A DNA stretch of 64,000 bases, taken from assembly GCF_040811775.1 (NCBI RefSeq), contig NZ_JBFNXW010000001.1, positions 1,488,001 through 1,552,000 on the forward strand. Reading direction: 5' to 3'. Each line of letters starts with the position of its first letter. Within the stretch, counting starts at the first letter, position 1. The position numbers and the translations under genes were made by a program. The notes beneath the pieces are model-generated. The model was given only the letters and a program-made list of their open reading frames with translations, was not told the DNA's origin and made no database searches. Of the stretch, positions 1 through 8,903 are shown piece by piece. The stretch is from Balneola sp. MJW-20. GTDB taxonomy: Bacteria > Bacteroidota > Rhodothermia > Balneolales > Balneolaceae.

Positions 1-32
1 ATTAATCTGATGGCTGAACAAATTTAGTTTCT

Positions 33-413
33 ATGGAGAATAACCAGAAAAAGAAGGTAATGATCGTTGAAGACGACCTTATCCTTAATCTTCTTTACGA
101 AAGTTACCTGGACAAACTTGGCTATGATGCTGAAGGTGAACTGGTTTATGGTAAGACAGCTATCGAGATAGCTAAAAAAAGAAATCCGGACCTCATCCTT
201 ATGGATATCTCACTGGAAGGCGAGATCGACGGCATCGATGCGATGAAAGAGATACGCAAATTCTCGGACGTACCGGTCATTTACATTACCGGAAACTCTG
301 ACCCATACCATGTGCAGAGAGCAAAAGAGACCGGATATCTGGATTATCTTGTAAAGCCCATTGAGTTCAACGACCTGAAAAATTCTCTGGAAAAGAATTT
401 TAAGCCGTCCTAA
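33..413 (+). CDS. Single-domain response regulator (CheY-like receiver)
   Basis: A stand-alone receiver domain of 126 residues with no output domain. The acidic pocket (E13, D14, D15), the phospho-acceptor D58 in the LMDISL motif, the switch Thr in YITGNSD and the conserved Lys in LVKPIE are all present, so it should accept phosphate from a histidine kinase. It probably acts by protein-protein contact or as a phosphorelay intermediate in the cytoplasm. No kinase lies beside it in the window; an upstream partner could be outside the left edge. The next gene starts 21 bp downstream on the same strand but has an unrelated envelope role. The partner is unknown. Confidence 0.9.
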   Translation: MENNQKKKVMIVEDDLILNLLYESYLDKLGYDAEGELVYGKTAIEIAKKRNPDLILMDISLEGEIDGIDAMKEIRKFSDVPVIYITGNSDPYHVQRAKETGYLDYLVKPIEFNDLKNSLEKNFKPS

Positions 414-434
414 CCCGAATCACACTTATTTTCG

Positions 435-2417
435 ATGAAAGTTTTCAACCAATTACTGCTTTTGGGTGGAATTTTTATGTTTGCAGCTTGCTCTGCATCC
501 CAAACAGCCATTCAGAATGATGTTAAAGAAGTTTTTATAGAACCCGAAAGGCCGGTCCCTAATCCGGTTGAAGAACCAGCAAGTGTTCTGAGAGCTATTG
601 AACGAGGCACCCGTACCTTTGAGGGTAAACCAGGAGTGAATTACTGGACCAACTACACGGATTATGAATTAAATGCACTCCTGTCCCCTCAGGATACCAT
701 GCTTTACGGGAATGCAACCATCACTTATACCAACAATTCACCTGATACTCTCAGGTTCATTCTGCTTGAACTTGCACAGAATGTCCATAAAGAAGGCATG
801 CCTCGAAAAGAGCAGGTTGAGATCACCGGCGGGGTAAGCCTGGATAAAGTATCAGCCGAAGGAATGGAGCTCAAAGTAGTAAACCGAATGCAGCCGGGCT
901 ATGTGGTAGACGGAACAAACATGATCGTGATCCTCCCTTCCCCCCTTATGCCGGGTGAGTCGAGCGTTATGGAAATTGACTGGAATTTCAAGATCCCACA
1001 GTCTGGAGCAAGCGGCCGCATGGGTTATTCCAGGGATAATCTGTTTTATATCGGGTACTGGTATCCTCACGTAAGAACCTATGACGATGTTGAAGGCTGG
1101 TTTGGAGACCCCTTTGTTGCTGGAGCAGAATTCTATCACGGATTCGGAGATTATGACCTTACCATCACCGCTCCTGAAGAATGGCTGGTTATGGGAACAG
1201 GTGAGTTCTTAAATCCTGAAGAAGCCCTTGAGGATGAGATCGCAGCAAGATATATGAAAGCCGGAAATACGGACGAAGTGGTCACCGTGGTTTCAGAAAA
1301 TGACTTTGGCAATGTAACACGTTCCACAGAAGACGGAACCATGACCTGGAGGTTTCGTGCAGAGAATGTGAGAGATGTGGCCTTCAGTGCAACCAAAGAA
1401 TCACAGTGGGATGCTAGCAGAACTCCGGTTGGTGATCTGAACAATGACGGGCAAATGGATTACAGCCGTATCAATGCTTTCTGGAGAGATTCAGCCCCGT
1501 TATGGAAAGATGGTGCACGCTATACACAGCATGCCATCAAAGCACTTTCTGAATACACTGATTTCTCCTACCCATGGCCGCATATGACTTCGGTTGAAGG
1601 AGCCGGAATTATTGGAGGTGGTATGGAATTTCCAATGATGACCGTGATCGGGGGATATAACGGACGACCAACACAGGCACTATATGATGTGATCGCCCAT
1701 GAACTGGCTCACATGTGGATCCCTATGATCGTGAGTAATAATGAGCGTCGCCGAGCCTGGATGGATGAAGGTTCCACTACTTTTCATGAAGCTCAGGCCC
1801 GAAAGGATATCTTCCCGGAGAACTTCAACCGGCTGAACGAGTTTGCCGGTTACCTGCAGATCGCCGGCAGTGAATTCGAAGGTGAGATCATGAGACGGTC
1901 CGACTACCACTATCCGGGTCCGGCATATGGAGTTGCCTCCTATCCAAAACCGGCAACGATCCTGTTCGCCTTAGAAGGAGTGCTTGGAGAAGAAACTTTC
2001 TATGAAGCCTGGACCGAGTATATCGACCGCTGGGCATACAAACATCCTACCCCGTATGATATGTTTAACACCTTTGAAGATGTATCGGGTAAAGACCTGA
2101 ACTGGTTCTGGAGAACCTGGTATTTTGAGACCTGGGTTCTGGATCAGACCATTGCTGATGTCGTTCAGGGGGAAAACAGCGCGGTGATCACGATCATGGA
2201 TATCGGCGATGCTCCCATGCCGGTATTATTACGAATCACTTTTGAAGATGGTACCACTGAAGACCGCCGAATTGAAGTAACAGACTGGCTTCGCGGTCTG
2301 CGTGAAACCAGTATAGAAATAGAATCATCTTCACCTGTACAAAGAGTAGAGATCGATCCGGATAATTACTTCCCTGATGTAAACCGCACAAATAATGTCT
2401 GGGAAGCTCTCAACTAA
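435..2417 (+). CDS. M1-family (aminopeptidase N-like) zinc metallopeptidase, lipoprotein
   Basis: The product is 660 residues long and starts with a lipoprotein signal whose cleavage site precedes the Cys in MFAACSAS, so it is expected to be membrane anchored outside the cytoplasm. The gluzincin motif HELAH (H422, E423, H426) is followed after 18 residues by E445 in WMDEGST, which matches M1 peptidases exactly. A GGGMEFP stretch stands where the family has GAMEN, the substrate N-terminus exopeptidase loop. An N-terminal beta-sandwich of about 250 residues precedes the catalytic domain. It probably trims peptides during nutrient scavenging; the true substrate is unknown. The gene ends just before a bidirectional hairpin terminator. 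Confidence 0.9.
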   Translation: MKVFNQLLLLGGIFMFAACSASQTAIQNDVKEVFIEPERPVPNPVEEPASVLRAIERGTRTFEGKPGVNYWTNYTDYELNALLSPQDTMLYGNATITYTNNSPDTLRFILLELAQNVHKEGMPRKEQVEITGGVSLDKVSAEGMELKVVNRMQPGYVVDGTNMIVILPSPLMPGESSVMEIDWNFKIPQSGASGRMGYSRDNLFYIGYWYPHVRTYDDVEGWFGDPFVAGAEFYHGFGDYDLTITAPEEWLVMGTGEFLNPEEALEDEIAARYMKAGNTDEVVTVVSENDFGNVTRSTEDGTMTWRFRAENVRDVAFSATKESQWDASRTPVGDLNNDGQMDYSRINAFWRDSAPLWKDGARYTQHAIKALSEYTDFSYPWPHMTSVEGAGIIGGGMEFPMMTVIGGYNGRPTQALYDVIAHELAHMWIPMIVSNNERRRAWMDEGSTTFHEAQARKDIFPENFNRLNEFAGYLQIAGSEFEGEIMRRSDYHYPGPAYGVASYPKPATILFALEGVLGEETFYEAWTEYIDRWAYKHPTPYDMFNTFEDVSGKDLNWFWRTWYFETWVLDQTIADVVQGENSAVITIMDIGDAPMPVLLRITFEDGTTEDRRIEVTDWLRGLRETSIEIESSSPVQRVEIDPDNYFPDVNRTNNVWEALN

Positions 2418-2459
2418 TGCTGAAGTAAATCCGGACCGATTTTAAATTTTATACCTCAT

Positions 2460-2486
2460 AAACGGCCTCTTTCCTGAGGCCGTTTA
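2460..2486. terminator. Bidirectional hairpin terminator between convergent genes
   Basis: A 10-bp perfect inverted repeat (AAACGGCCTC / GAGGCCGTTT) with a 6-nt loop lies between the convergent M1 peptidase and cyclophilin lipoprotein genes. The T-tract is short in both directions (three T), so efficiency is uncertain. Confidence 0.6.
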
Positions 2487-2529
2487 CGATTCCTCCTTAC
2501 CCTGAAATAATCAGCTAAAGAATGGGACC

Positions 2530-4551
2530 CTATTGAGAACCCATGATTGAGCTAAGTACCCTATCTCCGACCACGATGCGGTCCACGACCTCCATACCTT
2601 CAGTAACCTCTCCGATCACCGAATATGCCCCGTTTAACCGGGGGTCCCATTTATGCATAATGAAATACTGGCTTCCTTCAGTGTCGGTTCCCGCGCTGGC
2701 GATACCTACTACTCCTCTCCGGTACTCTTTTTCTGATGATTCTGTGGGTACCACATAATCCGGCCCTCCGAATCCGTTTCCGGTTTCTATATCTCCTCCC
2801 TGGATCACAAAATTCGGTACTACGCGGTGAAAAGCCACCCCGTTATATGCACCCGCTGCACTAAGACTGTCCATTCCGCTTATCGTAGCCGGTGCATTCA
2901 GAACATCTAGTTTTATCCGGATAACTCCTTTCGTGGTCTCCAGCACCCATTCCGGTTTATTATGTAATTCAGTCAACCGCTCCCAGTCCGGATTCCTGAA
3001 TTTCACCGGATTGATAGCTCCGGATTCAATATCCCAGCCGTCATTTTTGAAAGTATTATTGAGCGCCGTATTTCCATATGCAGCCAGTGAATCGATCAGT
3101 GGCGCCGCCCGGTCTTCAAATCTCAGATACAGCAAGCCCGAAAGCGCCTGATATACTTCCACATCTGCAGGAAGGGAAAAGGTGCTCAGGCTTTCAATAA
3201 GCCGGTCAAAATCCTGATCTCTCAGCAATCGTTCATCCTGCAGCAATGCTCCCAGGGTAAAGGTCATAGACCTGCTCCCGCGGTTCAGTACTTTAAACAC
3301 GAGTTCCCGCATCTCCGAATATCCGACTTCAGCTTTATCATTTTCCGATAAGGGAGTCCACCATCCGGGCAGCGAACTGATCACAAAAAAAGCGGCCCGA
3401 TCATTACTACTCTCATAGATCCTGCGAAGGCTGCTAAAATATTCATCGGGTTGCTGTACCCTTCTTAGAATTCCAAATAGGGTGCTAAGCAGATATTCAT
3501 CTTTTGAAGCCCATTTCTCCGCCTGCCCGGTATACTCAGCCGGATCTTTTAAAGCTGATATGCCGTACAATCGCGCCGACACATCTCTGTTCTCATCCTG
3601 AATGATCAACTCTTCGATCGATTCATCAAAGGTATCCGGCCGGTCATCTTTGGCTGCAATGATGGACAGCGTCAGCTGATCCAAAACCGGATTATCATAT
3701 TTCAGTAAAGCCTCATAAAGTCCCTCCGGTACTTTTCCCCATTCCATATCCATCGTTCCCAGGCTGATATGGACCACTTCCTGGACATTCTTGTTGGTTA
3801 TTCCGTCAACCATCAGATCCCCTAGCCTGTTCTCTTTATCATCCCTCAGCATTATATTCAGAATGTACTGTCTGAACATAGATGAACCGTTATTTCTGGA
3901 TTCCCACAGCATCTCTGCTGCCTGCTGGTTAGAAATGGTCCGGCTGCTGCGATAATATCCGAATAAATACGCCGGACCTGTTTCATTATCTGCATTCTCT
4001 ATGGCTCTTTCAGCCAGCCAGAGCTCAGTGTCCTGATCCACTTCATAATTCAGGTTTAGCCTTCCGATCGCTAACGCAGAATGATACTCTGCTTCCGAAT
4101 TCAGGAAAATATTTCGGTTGGAGAGCAAAAACTCCATGCTTTGCTGATCTCCCTGCTTTCCAATTACTCTAGAAATACCCGCTCTGTTTAAGGCTTCTGC
4201 AGTCCACCACGTTTCCAGTGTTCTCAGCTGCTCTCCCTCAAGTTCTTTAGTACTCAGGGCGAGCCAGGCAATTTCATTACCGGATTCATGAACAGCATTC
4301 ATAAATTGTTCCATACTATCAACCGGAGTGCTCACCATCGCTCTCCATGCCTGATCTCTGACCATCATATTTTCATGTCTGGTGAATTCCATGATCGCAG
4401 CAGCATCACGGACAAATACAGCTTCATATAATGCAGGATATTCATTCTGAAGGGCATCTTTGCCCGGATCCATCGAGCATCCCCCAAGAAGCATTGAGAA
4501 AACTATGAGCATTTTGCACATATGTCGCACACATTTTTTATTGACCTTCAT
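2530..4551 (-). CDS. Lipoprotein with helical-repeat region and C-terminal cyclophilin-type peptidyl-prolyl isomerase
   Basis: The product has 673 residues. A lipoprotein signal ends at the Cys in SMLLGGCSM. Residues of about 30 to 510 are almost entirely helical with repeated short helix pairs, which I read as HEAT/armadillo-like (inference). The last 150 residues are a cyclophilin domain: FHRVVPNFVIQGGD carries the catalytic Arg and Gln, and GSQYFI is also conserved, while the position usually His near the end is Tyr in LNGAYS. It is likely a periplasmic folding factor that catalyses proline isomerisation, with the repeats binding client proteins. The gene is divergent from lexA, with a short shared upstream region that could carry a LexA operator. 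Met11 and Met14 are alternative starts; the longest was chosen because it gives a basic n-region before the hydrophobic core. Confidence 0.85.
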   Translation of the reverse strand: MKVNKKCVRHMCKMLIVFSMLLGGCSMDPGKDALQNEYPALYEAVFVRDAAAIMEFTRHENMMVRDQAWRAMVSTPVDSMEQFMNAVHESGNEIAWLALSTKELEGEQLRTLETWWTAEALNRAGISRVIGKQGDQQSMEFLLSNRNIFLNSEAEYHSALAIGRLNLNYEVDQDTELWLAERAIENADNETGPAYLFGYYRSSRTISNQQAAEMLWESRNNGSSMFRQYILNIMLRDDKENRLGDLMVDGITNKNVQEVVHISLGTMDMEWGKVPEGLYEALLKYDNPVLDQLTLSIIAAKDDRPDTFDESIEELIIQDENRDVSARLYGISALKDPAEYTGQAEKWASKDEYLLSTLFGILRRVQQPDEYFSSLRRIYESSNDRAAFFVISSLPGWWTPLSENDKAEVGYSEMRELVFKVLNRGSRSMTFTLGALLQDERLLRDQDFDRLIESLSTFSLPADVEVYQALSGLLYLRFEDRAAPLIDSLAAYGNTALNNTFKNDGWDIESGAINPVKFRNPDWERLTELHNKPEWVLETTKGVIRIKLDVLNAPATISGMDSLSAAGAYNGVAFHRVVPNFVIQGGDIETGNGFGGPDYVVPTESSEKEYRRGVVGIASAGTDTEGSQYFIMHKWDPRLNGAYSVIGEVTEGMEVVDRIVVGDRVLSSIMGSQ

Positions 4552-4577
4552 GTATTATCTCCGTTTATTGCACATAT
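4514..4577. promoter_or_regulatory. Candidate operator region between cyclophilin lipoprotein and lexA
   Basis: The ten-base sequence TTGCACATAT occurs twice in the same orientation, at 4514 and 4568, spaced 54 bp apart. The first copy runs into a near-palindrome (TGC-ACATATGT-C-GCA). The second lies 22 bp before the lexA ATG. LexA usually represses its own gene, so a pair of similar sites here is a reasonable operator candidate. No SOS box consensus is assumed for this phylum. Confidence 0.3.
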
Positions 4578-4599
4578 ATTATACATTAAATATCGTCTC

Positions 4600-5256
4600 A
4601 TGGATAATGCACAGCTAACCCGTAAACAACAAGAGTTTTTCAATTACATCGTGGAATACCGCAAAGAGCACGATGTATGGCCCACTTACCGGGAGATCGC
4701 CGACCATTTCGGATATCGATCCCCTAATAGTGTAACCCAGAATATTCAGGCCCTGATGAAGAAAGGATATCTGGTAAAGAGAGATGATGATGAATATGAT
4801 CTGCCTTCGGACAAGAAAAGCATGCTTGGAGAATATGAAGAGCGGGAAGGAATTCCGGTAAGAGGCCTGATCGCAGCCGGATTCTTACAGGAAGCTGTGG
4901 AAGCTGATCTTGGCCACATCACAATGGATACCCTTTTTCCCGATCTGGATAAGCTTTTTGCTCTCCGTGTTTCAGGTTTCAGCATGAAAGATGTAGGGAT
5001 CTATGACGGAGATTTTGTGCTGCTGATGGATACTGACATTAAAACAGGTGAGATCGGAGCTGTTTTGTATAATGGTGAGACCAGTCTTAAAAAAGTTTTC
5101 TGGGATGATAACGGCCTCAGACTGGAACCTGCTAATGAGGAATATGATGATATCATTATAGAGCCGGACATCTTTGAAGAAGTCCGGATCATTGGTAAGT
5201 ATATCGGCCATGTAAACCGTAACGGGTTCCAGAGAGCCGTCCCGAAAGTAGCCTGA
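4600..5256 (+). CDS. lexA: LexA SOS-response repressor / autoprotease
   Basis: A 218-residue LexA with an N-terminal winged helix (roughly residues 1-65; the recognition-helix region includes YRSPNSVTQNIQAL) and a C-terminal S24-type self-cleavage domain. The scissile A93-G94 bond, nucleophile S128 in SGFSM and general base K164 in TSLKK are all present with the spacing seen in E. coli LexA. RecA-stimulated cleavage should derepress DNA-damage genes. I chose the ATG at 4600 because it gives the standard N-terminus (MDNAQLTRKQ); an in-frame ATG at 4522 would add 26 residues that overlap the divergent gene. uvrA, a classical SOS target, is also in this window at 47.8 kb. Confidence 0.95.
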   Translation: MDNAQLTRKQQEFFNYIVEYRKEHDVWPTYREIADHFGYRSPNSVTQNIQALMKKGYLVKRDDDEYDLPSDKKSMLGEYEEREGIPVRGLIAAGFLQEAVEADLGHITMDTLFPDLDKLFALRVSGFSMKDVGIYDGDFVLLMDTDIKTGEIGAVLYNGETSLKKVFWDDNGLRLEPANEEYDDIIIEPDIFEEVRIIGKYIGHVNRNGFQRAVPKVA

Positions 5257-5421
5257 TCAGGAAGCCGGCTTATCTTTACGGGTTATTAGCTTGCCATTCA
5301 CGCCTTTTCGGGCTTCATGAAGTTGCGAATCCTTTATCCAGGCTCGCCCTCCATCATGCTGTAGCCTTTTGGTATTCTTATATTTAAAAGCCTGCTGATG
5401 CAGATCAGGTAATTTCTTCAT
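5257..5421 (-). CDS. Small basic hypothetical protein (54 aa)
   Basis: A 54-codon reading frame runs opposite to lexA and its TGA abuts the lexA stop codon with no intervening base. The product starts MKKLPDLHQQ, is rich in Lys and Arg (about 14 of 54), and has no membrane segment or recognised domain. A GAGG stretch lies three bases before the ATG, closer than usual. The exact tail-to-tail packing and fill of an otherwise empty gap argue for a real gene, but length alone cannot exclude chance. Function unknown. Confidence 0.45.
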   Translation of the reverse strand: MKKLPDLHQQAFKYKNTKRLQHDGGRAWIKDSQLHEARKGVNGKLITRKDKPAS

Positions 5422-5554
5422 AATCCTCAAGTTTGATTCTCCCTAAAATACCATCAGAAAATAAAATAATCACGCTATAATTACTTTGTTTTCTACAGCA
5501 CAAACCTTATCTTATCAAGCTCTAAAAGAATCCTAAAAACTGAATTTAATTATT

Positions 5555-6076
5555 ATGTACGCTATTGTTCAGATCGGCGGGCACCAGTATAAAGTCGCAG
5601 AAAACGATGTATTGTTTGTCGACAAACAAAACGCCGAAAGTGATACGCTTACATTCGACCAGGTCCTGTTAGTTAAAGAGGGCGAAGGTAAGGTAAAGAT
5701 TGGAACTCCTGTAGTTGAAGGAGCTACCGTTACTGCAAAACTGCTCGACACTGTAAAAGCAGACAAAGTACTTGTCTTTAAAAAGAAGCGTAGAAAAGGC
5801 TATCAGAAATTAAACGGTCACCGTCAGGTACTGTCCCAGATCCAAATCGAAGACATCAGCCTGACCGGCGGATCTAAGAAAACCGCTAAGTCAGCTAAGA
5901 AGGACGCTCCTGCTGCTGCAGCTAAAGAGGCTCCTAAAAAAGAAGCGAAAGCGGAATCAACCAAAGACCTCAGCTCTCACACGGTTGCCGAATTGAAAGA
6001 AATGGCAAAAGAGCAAGGCCTGACCGGTTACTCCAGCATGAAGAAAGCTGAACTGATCGAAGCATTAAAATCTTAA
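5555..6076 (+). CDS. rplU: 50S ribosomal protein L21 with C-terminal SAP/Rho-N-like extension
   Basis: Residues 1 to about 103 are a normal L21 (start MYAIVQIGGHQYKV, basic KKKRRKGYQ segment that contacts 23S rRNA). L21 usually ends there. This protein continues for 70 more residues: a Lys/Ala-rich linker (about 107-138) and then a compact helical unit, about residues 139-173, with the pattern TVAELKEMAKEQGL...KKAELIEAL, typical of SAP/HeH or Rho N-terminal folds that bind nucleic acid. rpmA follows after 20 bp, the usual L21-L27 operon. No Shine-Dalgarno sequence is visible before the ATG. Confidence 0.95.
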   Translation: MYAIVQIGGHQYKVAENDVLFVDKQNAESDTLTFDQVLLVKEGEGKVKIGTPVVEGATVTAKLLDTVKADKVLVFKKKRRKGYQKLNGHRQVLSQIQIEDISLTGGSKKTAKSAKKDAPAAAAKEAPKKEAKAESTKDLSSHTVAELKEMAKEQGLTGYSSMKKAELIEALKS

Positions 6077-6096
6077 TAAACTAAACCCTTCTAGTT

Positions 6097-6354
6097 ATGG
6101 CACATAAGAAAGGTCAAGGTTCTACAAAGAACGGTCGCGACTCGAATTCCAAGCGTTTAGGTGTGAAGAAATTTGGTGGTGAATTTGTACGTGCGGGCAA
6201 CATAATTGTACGTCAGCGCGGTACTAAGTTCCACCCGGGCCACAATGTTATGCGTGGTGGCGATGATACTCTGTTCGCAACTTCTGACGGACACGTGAAT
6301 TTCTCTGTACGCTCAGGCGGCAGAAAGCATGTAAATGTTGAGCCTCTGAACTGA
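6097..6354 (+). CDS. rpmA: 50S ribosomal protein L27
   Basis: An 85-residue L27 with the conserved N-terminus [10 protein letters not shown], which reaches the peptidyl-transferase centre, and the [20 protein letters not shown] core. There is no N-terminal leader of the kind that is proteolytically removed in Firmicutes. It is the second gene of the rplU-rpmA operon and is followed by a strong terminator. Confidence 0.97.
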   Translation: MAHKKGQGSTKNGRDSNSKRLGVKKFGGEFVRAGNIIVRQRGTKFHPGHNVMRGGDDTLFATSDGHVNFSVRSGGRKHVNVEPLN

Positions 6355-6372
6355 GGTAATACCATCTATTTT

Positions 6373-6409
6373 AAAGCCTTGATCCTGTTTGGGATTAAGG
6401 CTTTTTTTA
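6373..6409 (+). terminator. Rho-independent terminator after rpmA
   Basis: Inverted repeat AAGCCTTGATCC / GGGATTAAGGCTT with a short loop, followed immediately by a run of seven T. It ends the rplU-rpmA transcript 13 bp before the next gene's ATG. Confidence 0.85.
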
Positions 6410-6421
6410 TATCTTAGGTAC

Positions 6422-7072
6422 ATGAAAAACCCAACTATACCAAGACTGGATCTCCCCGTCCGCTCCATTTATTGCATCGGCAGAAATTATGCCGAACATG
6501 CTAAAGAAATGAACAGTAAAGTTCCTTCAGAACCACTGATATTCATCAAGCCTTTGAGTTCAGTGAGCATCCTGCCCTGGATGATCAACCTGCCTGTGGA
6601 AGAGCATGATATTCACTACGAAGCTGAAATGGTTGTGGCCATAGGTATGGAAGGTAAGAATATACCTGAGGATCTTGCTTTGGGGCATGTGGCAGGCTAT
6701 GGTATAGGAATAGATTTCACTGCCCGTGACCTTCAGTCAGCTGCCAAGAAAGCAGGTCAGCCCTGGGCACTTTCTAAAGGAATGGATAATTTTGCTCCAC
6801 TGGGTTTATTTGCTCCTGCAGATAAAGTCCCTGATCCTCAAAACCTGAGACTAACTCTCACTAAGAATGGTGAATTATGTCAGGATGGAAACACTGCAGA
6901 CATGATATTCCCGGTTAATATGCTCATATCTTACTTGTCCCGCCACATCTCTCTATATCCTGGAGACCTGATATTTACGGGAACCCCCAGCGGTGTAGGA
7001 AGTGTACAGAAAGAAGATGAACTTGAAGCCCGGCTGGGTGATGATCTGCTCCTGAACCTGATCGTAGAATGA
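6422..7072 (+). CDS. Fumarylacetoacetate hydrolase-family protein
   Basis: A 216-residue FAH-fold enzyme. The family start IYCIGRNYAEHAKEM, the metal-binding pair in HYEAEMVV, the Asp in GIGIDFTARD and the GTPSGVG loop are present. Members act as acylpyruvases, oxaloacetate tautomerases/decarboxylases or catabolic hydrolases, so the substrate cannot be assigned from sequence alone. The ATG at 6422 was preferred because it gives the standard N-terminus; the in-frame ATG at 6389 lies inside the rpmA terminator. The gene overlaps the following M23 peptidase by four bases (ATGA), so the two are probably translationally coupled, though their functions appear unrelated. Confidence 0.88.
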   Translation: MKNPTIPRLDLPVRSIYCIGRNYAEHAKEMNSKVPSEPLIFIKPLSSVSILPWMINLPVEEHDIHYEAEMVVAIGMEGKNIPEDLALGHVAGYGIGIDFTARDLQSAAKKAGQPWALSKGMDNFAPLGLFAPADKVPDPQNLRLTLTKNGELCQDGNTADMIFPVNMLISYLSRHISLYPGDLIFTGTPSGVGSVQKEDELEARLGDDLLLNLIVE

Positions 7073-8889
7073 GGCCGTTTAAATTTGTTTTATTTTTACT
7101 GATGCCTGTAATATCAGCCTCTGCTGCTCAGGCTCAGTACCTCTGGCCAACCAATGCCAGCACCTATCTCAGTGCTACTTTTGGCGAAACCCGTTCCGCT
7201 CACTTCCATGCAGCCCTTGACATAAAAACCTGGGGGCAGGAAGGCTATAAGGTAATGGCTACCAGAGACGGATGGGTATACCGTCTTCTGACCACAGAAA
7301 GAGGCTACGGAAAAGCAGTTTACCTTAAGCATGATGACGAAAGCTACTCTCTTTATGCTCATATGCAGCGATTTAATGAGGAACTCAGCAGGATCGCTGA
7401 CTCCGTCAGAATAGAACAGGATCTTTCTTTTCAGCTGGACCATTTGTTAATCGAGGATTCGATCCGTGTAAAACAGGGTGAAATCATTGGTTTTACCGGT
7501 TCTACCGGTATTGGTCCGCCTCACCTGCATTTTGAGCTCCGGGATAAGGATCAGGCTCCAGTAAATCCTCTCCGAAAAGACCTGGAAATAACCGATAGCA
7601 TTGCACCCATTTTCTCCTCCCTGCTGATAGAACCTCTTACACCCGGATCTGCGATAGACGGATCAGCGCACTCCAAAGTAGTCAGGCCCGGGATTCTAAA
7701 TGGTATCTATGACTTTGGAATTATCCGGATATCCGGAACAGCCGGCTTTGCCATAAATGCCTACGATATGGCAGACCGTGTAACCAATAAGTATGCAGTA
7801 TACTCTCTTCTTTTGAAAGAAGGGCAAGACACCCTGTTCTATGAAAAACTCGATCGTTTTTCATATGAAGATGAAGAACAGATGTTCATGGATCGTGCGG
7901 CACCTTTTCCAAATGGAAAGAGGGGATACCAACGACTTTTTCAAAAAGACGGGGGCAAGAATCCCTTTGTGATCAAAAATGATGATAATTCCTGGATCAG
8001 CCCGGATGACACAGAAAGAACATATGAGATCATAGCCGAAGATTTTTACGGAAATACCGCCCGCGGCAAGGTCCGTGTTGTCAGGGGCGATGACCCGAGA
8101 GAAGTCAGAGATTTGAGCGGTCTATCTGATATGTCATCCTGGTACTGGGATAATGACTGGATCTCGTTTACCGGAAAGGAGTACCTGAATGTTGAGAAAG
8201 AACTCCCGGGCATTAAGATCGACCAAACGGAGAGTATTTATGATCTACATGAGGTGAGTCCTATACAATTTTACCGGGCAGTTCCTGGAAAAAGAGAAAG
8301 CATTCACAGCTTTGACCGGAAGATGACCATTACACTTCCTGCGACCGTATTATTTGATACTACCAGTATAGCCTTAAAGGTAAATACGAATGATCCGGGC
8401 GGGATCAGGATCTCCCTGCAACCTGAAATGATCCCTTTACGGCATGAGTTTCACCTCTCCTATTATCTTGGCGGGAATAACCTCAATGCGGATCATACAG
8501 GCCTGTACAGAATTTCATCAGAGGACGGAGAGTTGTCTTATGTTGACTCCTACGTGCTCGGGAATACTCTTCATGCAAGCCCTTCTCAATTGGGAGAGTT
8601 TGTTGTTAAAAAAGATACAGACCCTCCTCAGATACGCAGCATTAGGGTATATCAAACATCGTGGGGCATGTGGCAGGTATCAGCCCGTGTAACGGATGCT
8701 ATGAGCGGTATTAATTCGGGATCGGCTCTTTTCAAAGTTAATGGAAAGAGAGGCATTGCGGAGTATGATTATGAAGAAGACCTGCTGATCTATTATTTGC
8801 CGGGATTCAGACCGGAAGAAACCAATCAGATCAGTATCCGGGTTGAAGATAAAGCCGGAAACTCAGCGGAAGCCGAAGTCTCCCGCTGA
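7069..8889 (+). CDS. M23-family (LytM-type) metallopeptidase, exported
   Basis: The 606-residue protein has a cleavable signal (core FVLFLLMPVISASAAQAQ). Residues of about 35-170 are an M23 domain with the zinc ligands of HFHAALD and the HLHFEL motif in GFTGSTGIGPPHLHFEL, so it looks catalytically competent for cleaving peptidoglycan cross-links or acting as a cell-wall hydrolase. The remaining 430 residues are predicted beta-rich, resembling Ig-like or fibronectin-like modules, and may position the enzyme at the envelope; that is inference. Start overlaps the FAH gene stop (ATGA). Confidence 0.9.
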   Translation: MRPFKFVLFLLMPVISASAAQAQYLWPTNASTYLSATFGETRSAHFHAALDIKTWGQEGYKVMATRDGWVYRLLTTERGYGKAVYLKHDDESYSLYAHMQRFNEELSRIADSVRIEQDLSFQLDHLLIEDSIRVKQGEIIGFTGSTGIGPPHLHFELRDKDQAPVNPLRKDLEITDSIAPIFSSLLIEPLTPGSAIDGSAHSKVVRPGILNGIYDFGIIRISGTAGFAINAYDMADRVTNKYAVYSLLLKEGQDTLFYEKLDRFSYEDEEQMFMDRAAPFPNGKRGYQRLFQKDGGKNPFVIKNDDNSWISPDDTERTYEIIAEDFYGNTARGKVRVVRGDDPREVRDLSGLSDMSSWYWDNDWISFTGKEYLNVEKELPGIKIDQTESIYDLHEVSPIQFYRAVPGKRESIHSFDRKMTITLPATVLFDTTSIALKVNTNDPGGIRISLQPEMIPLRHEFHLSYYLGGNNLNADHTGLYRISSEDGELSYVDSYVLGNTLHASPSQLGEFVVKKDTDPPQIRSIRVYQTSWGMWQVSARVTDAMSGINSGSALFKVNGKRGIAEYDYEEDLLIYYLPGFRPEETNQISIRVEDKAGNSAEAEVSR

Positions 8890-8903
8890 TCCCGATTGTT
8901 TTA

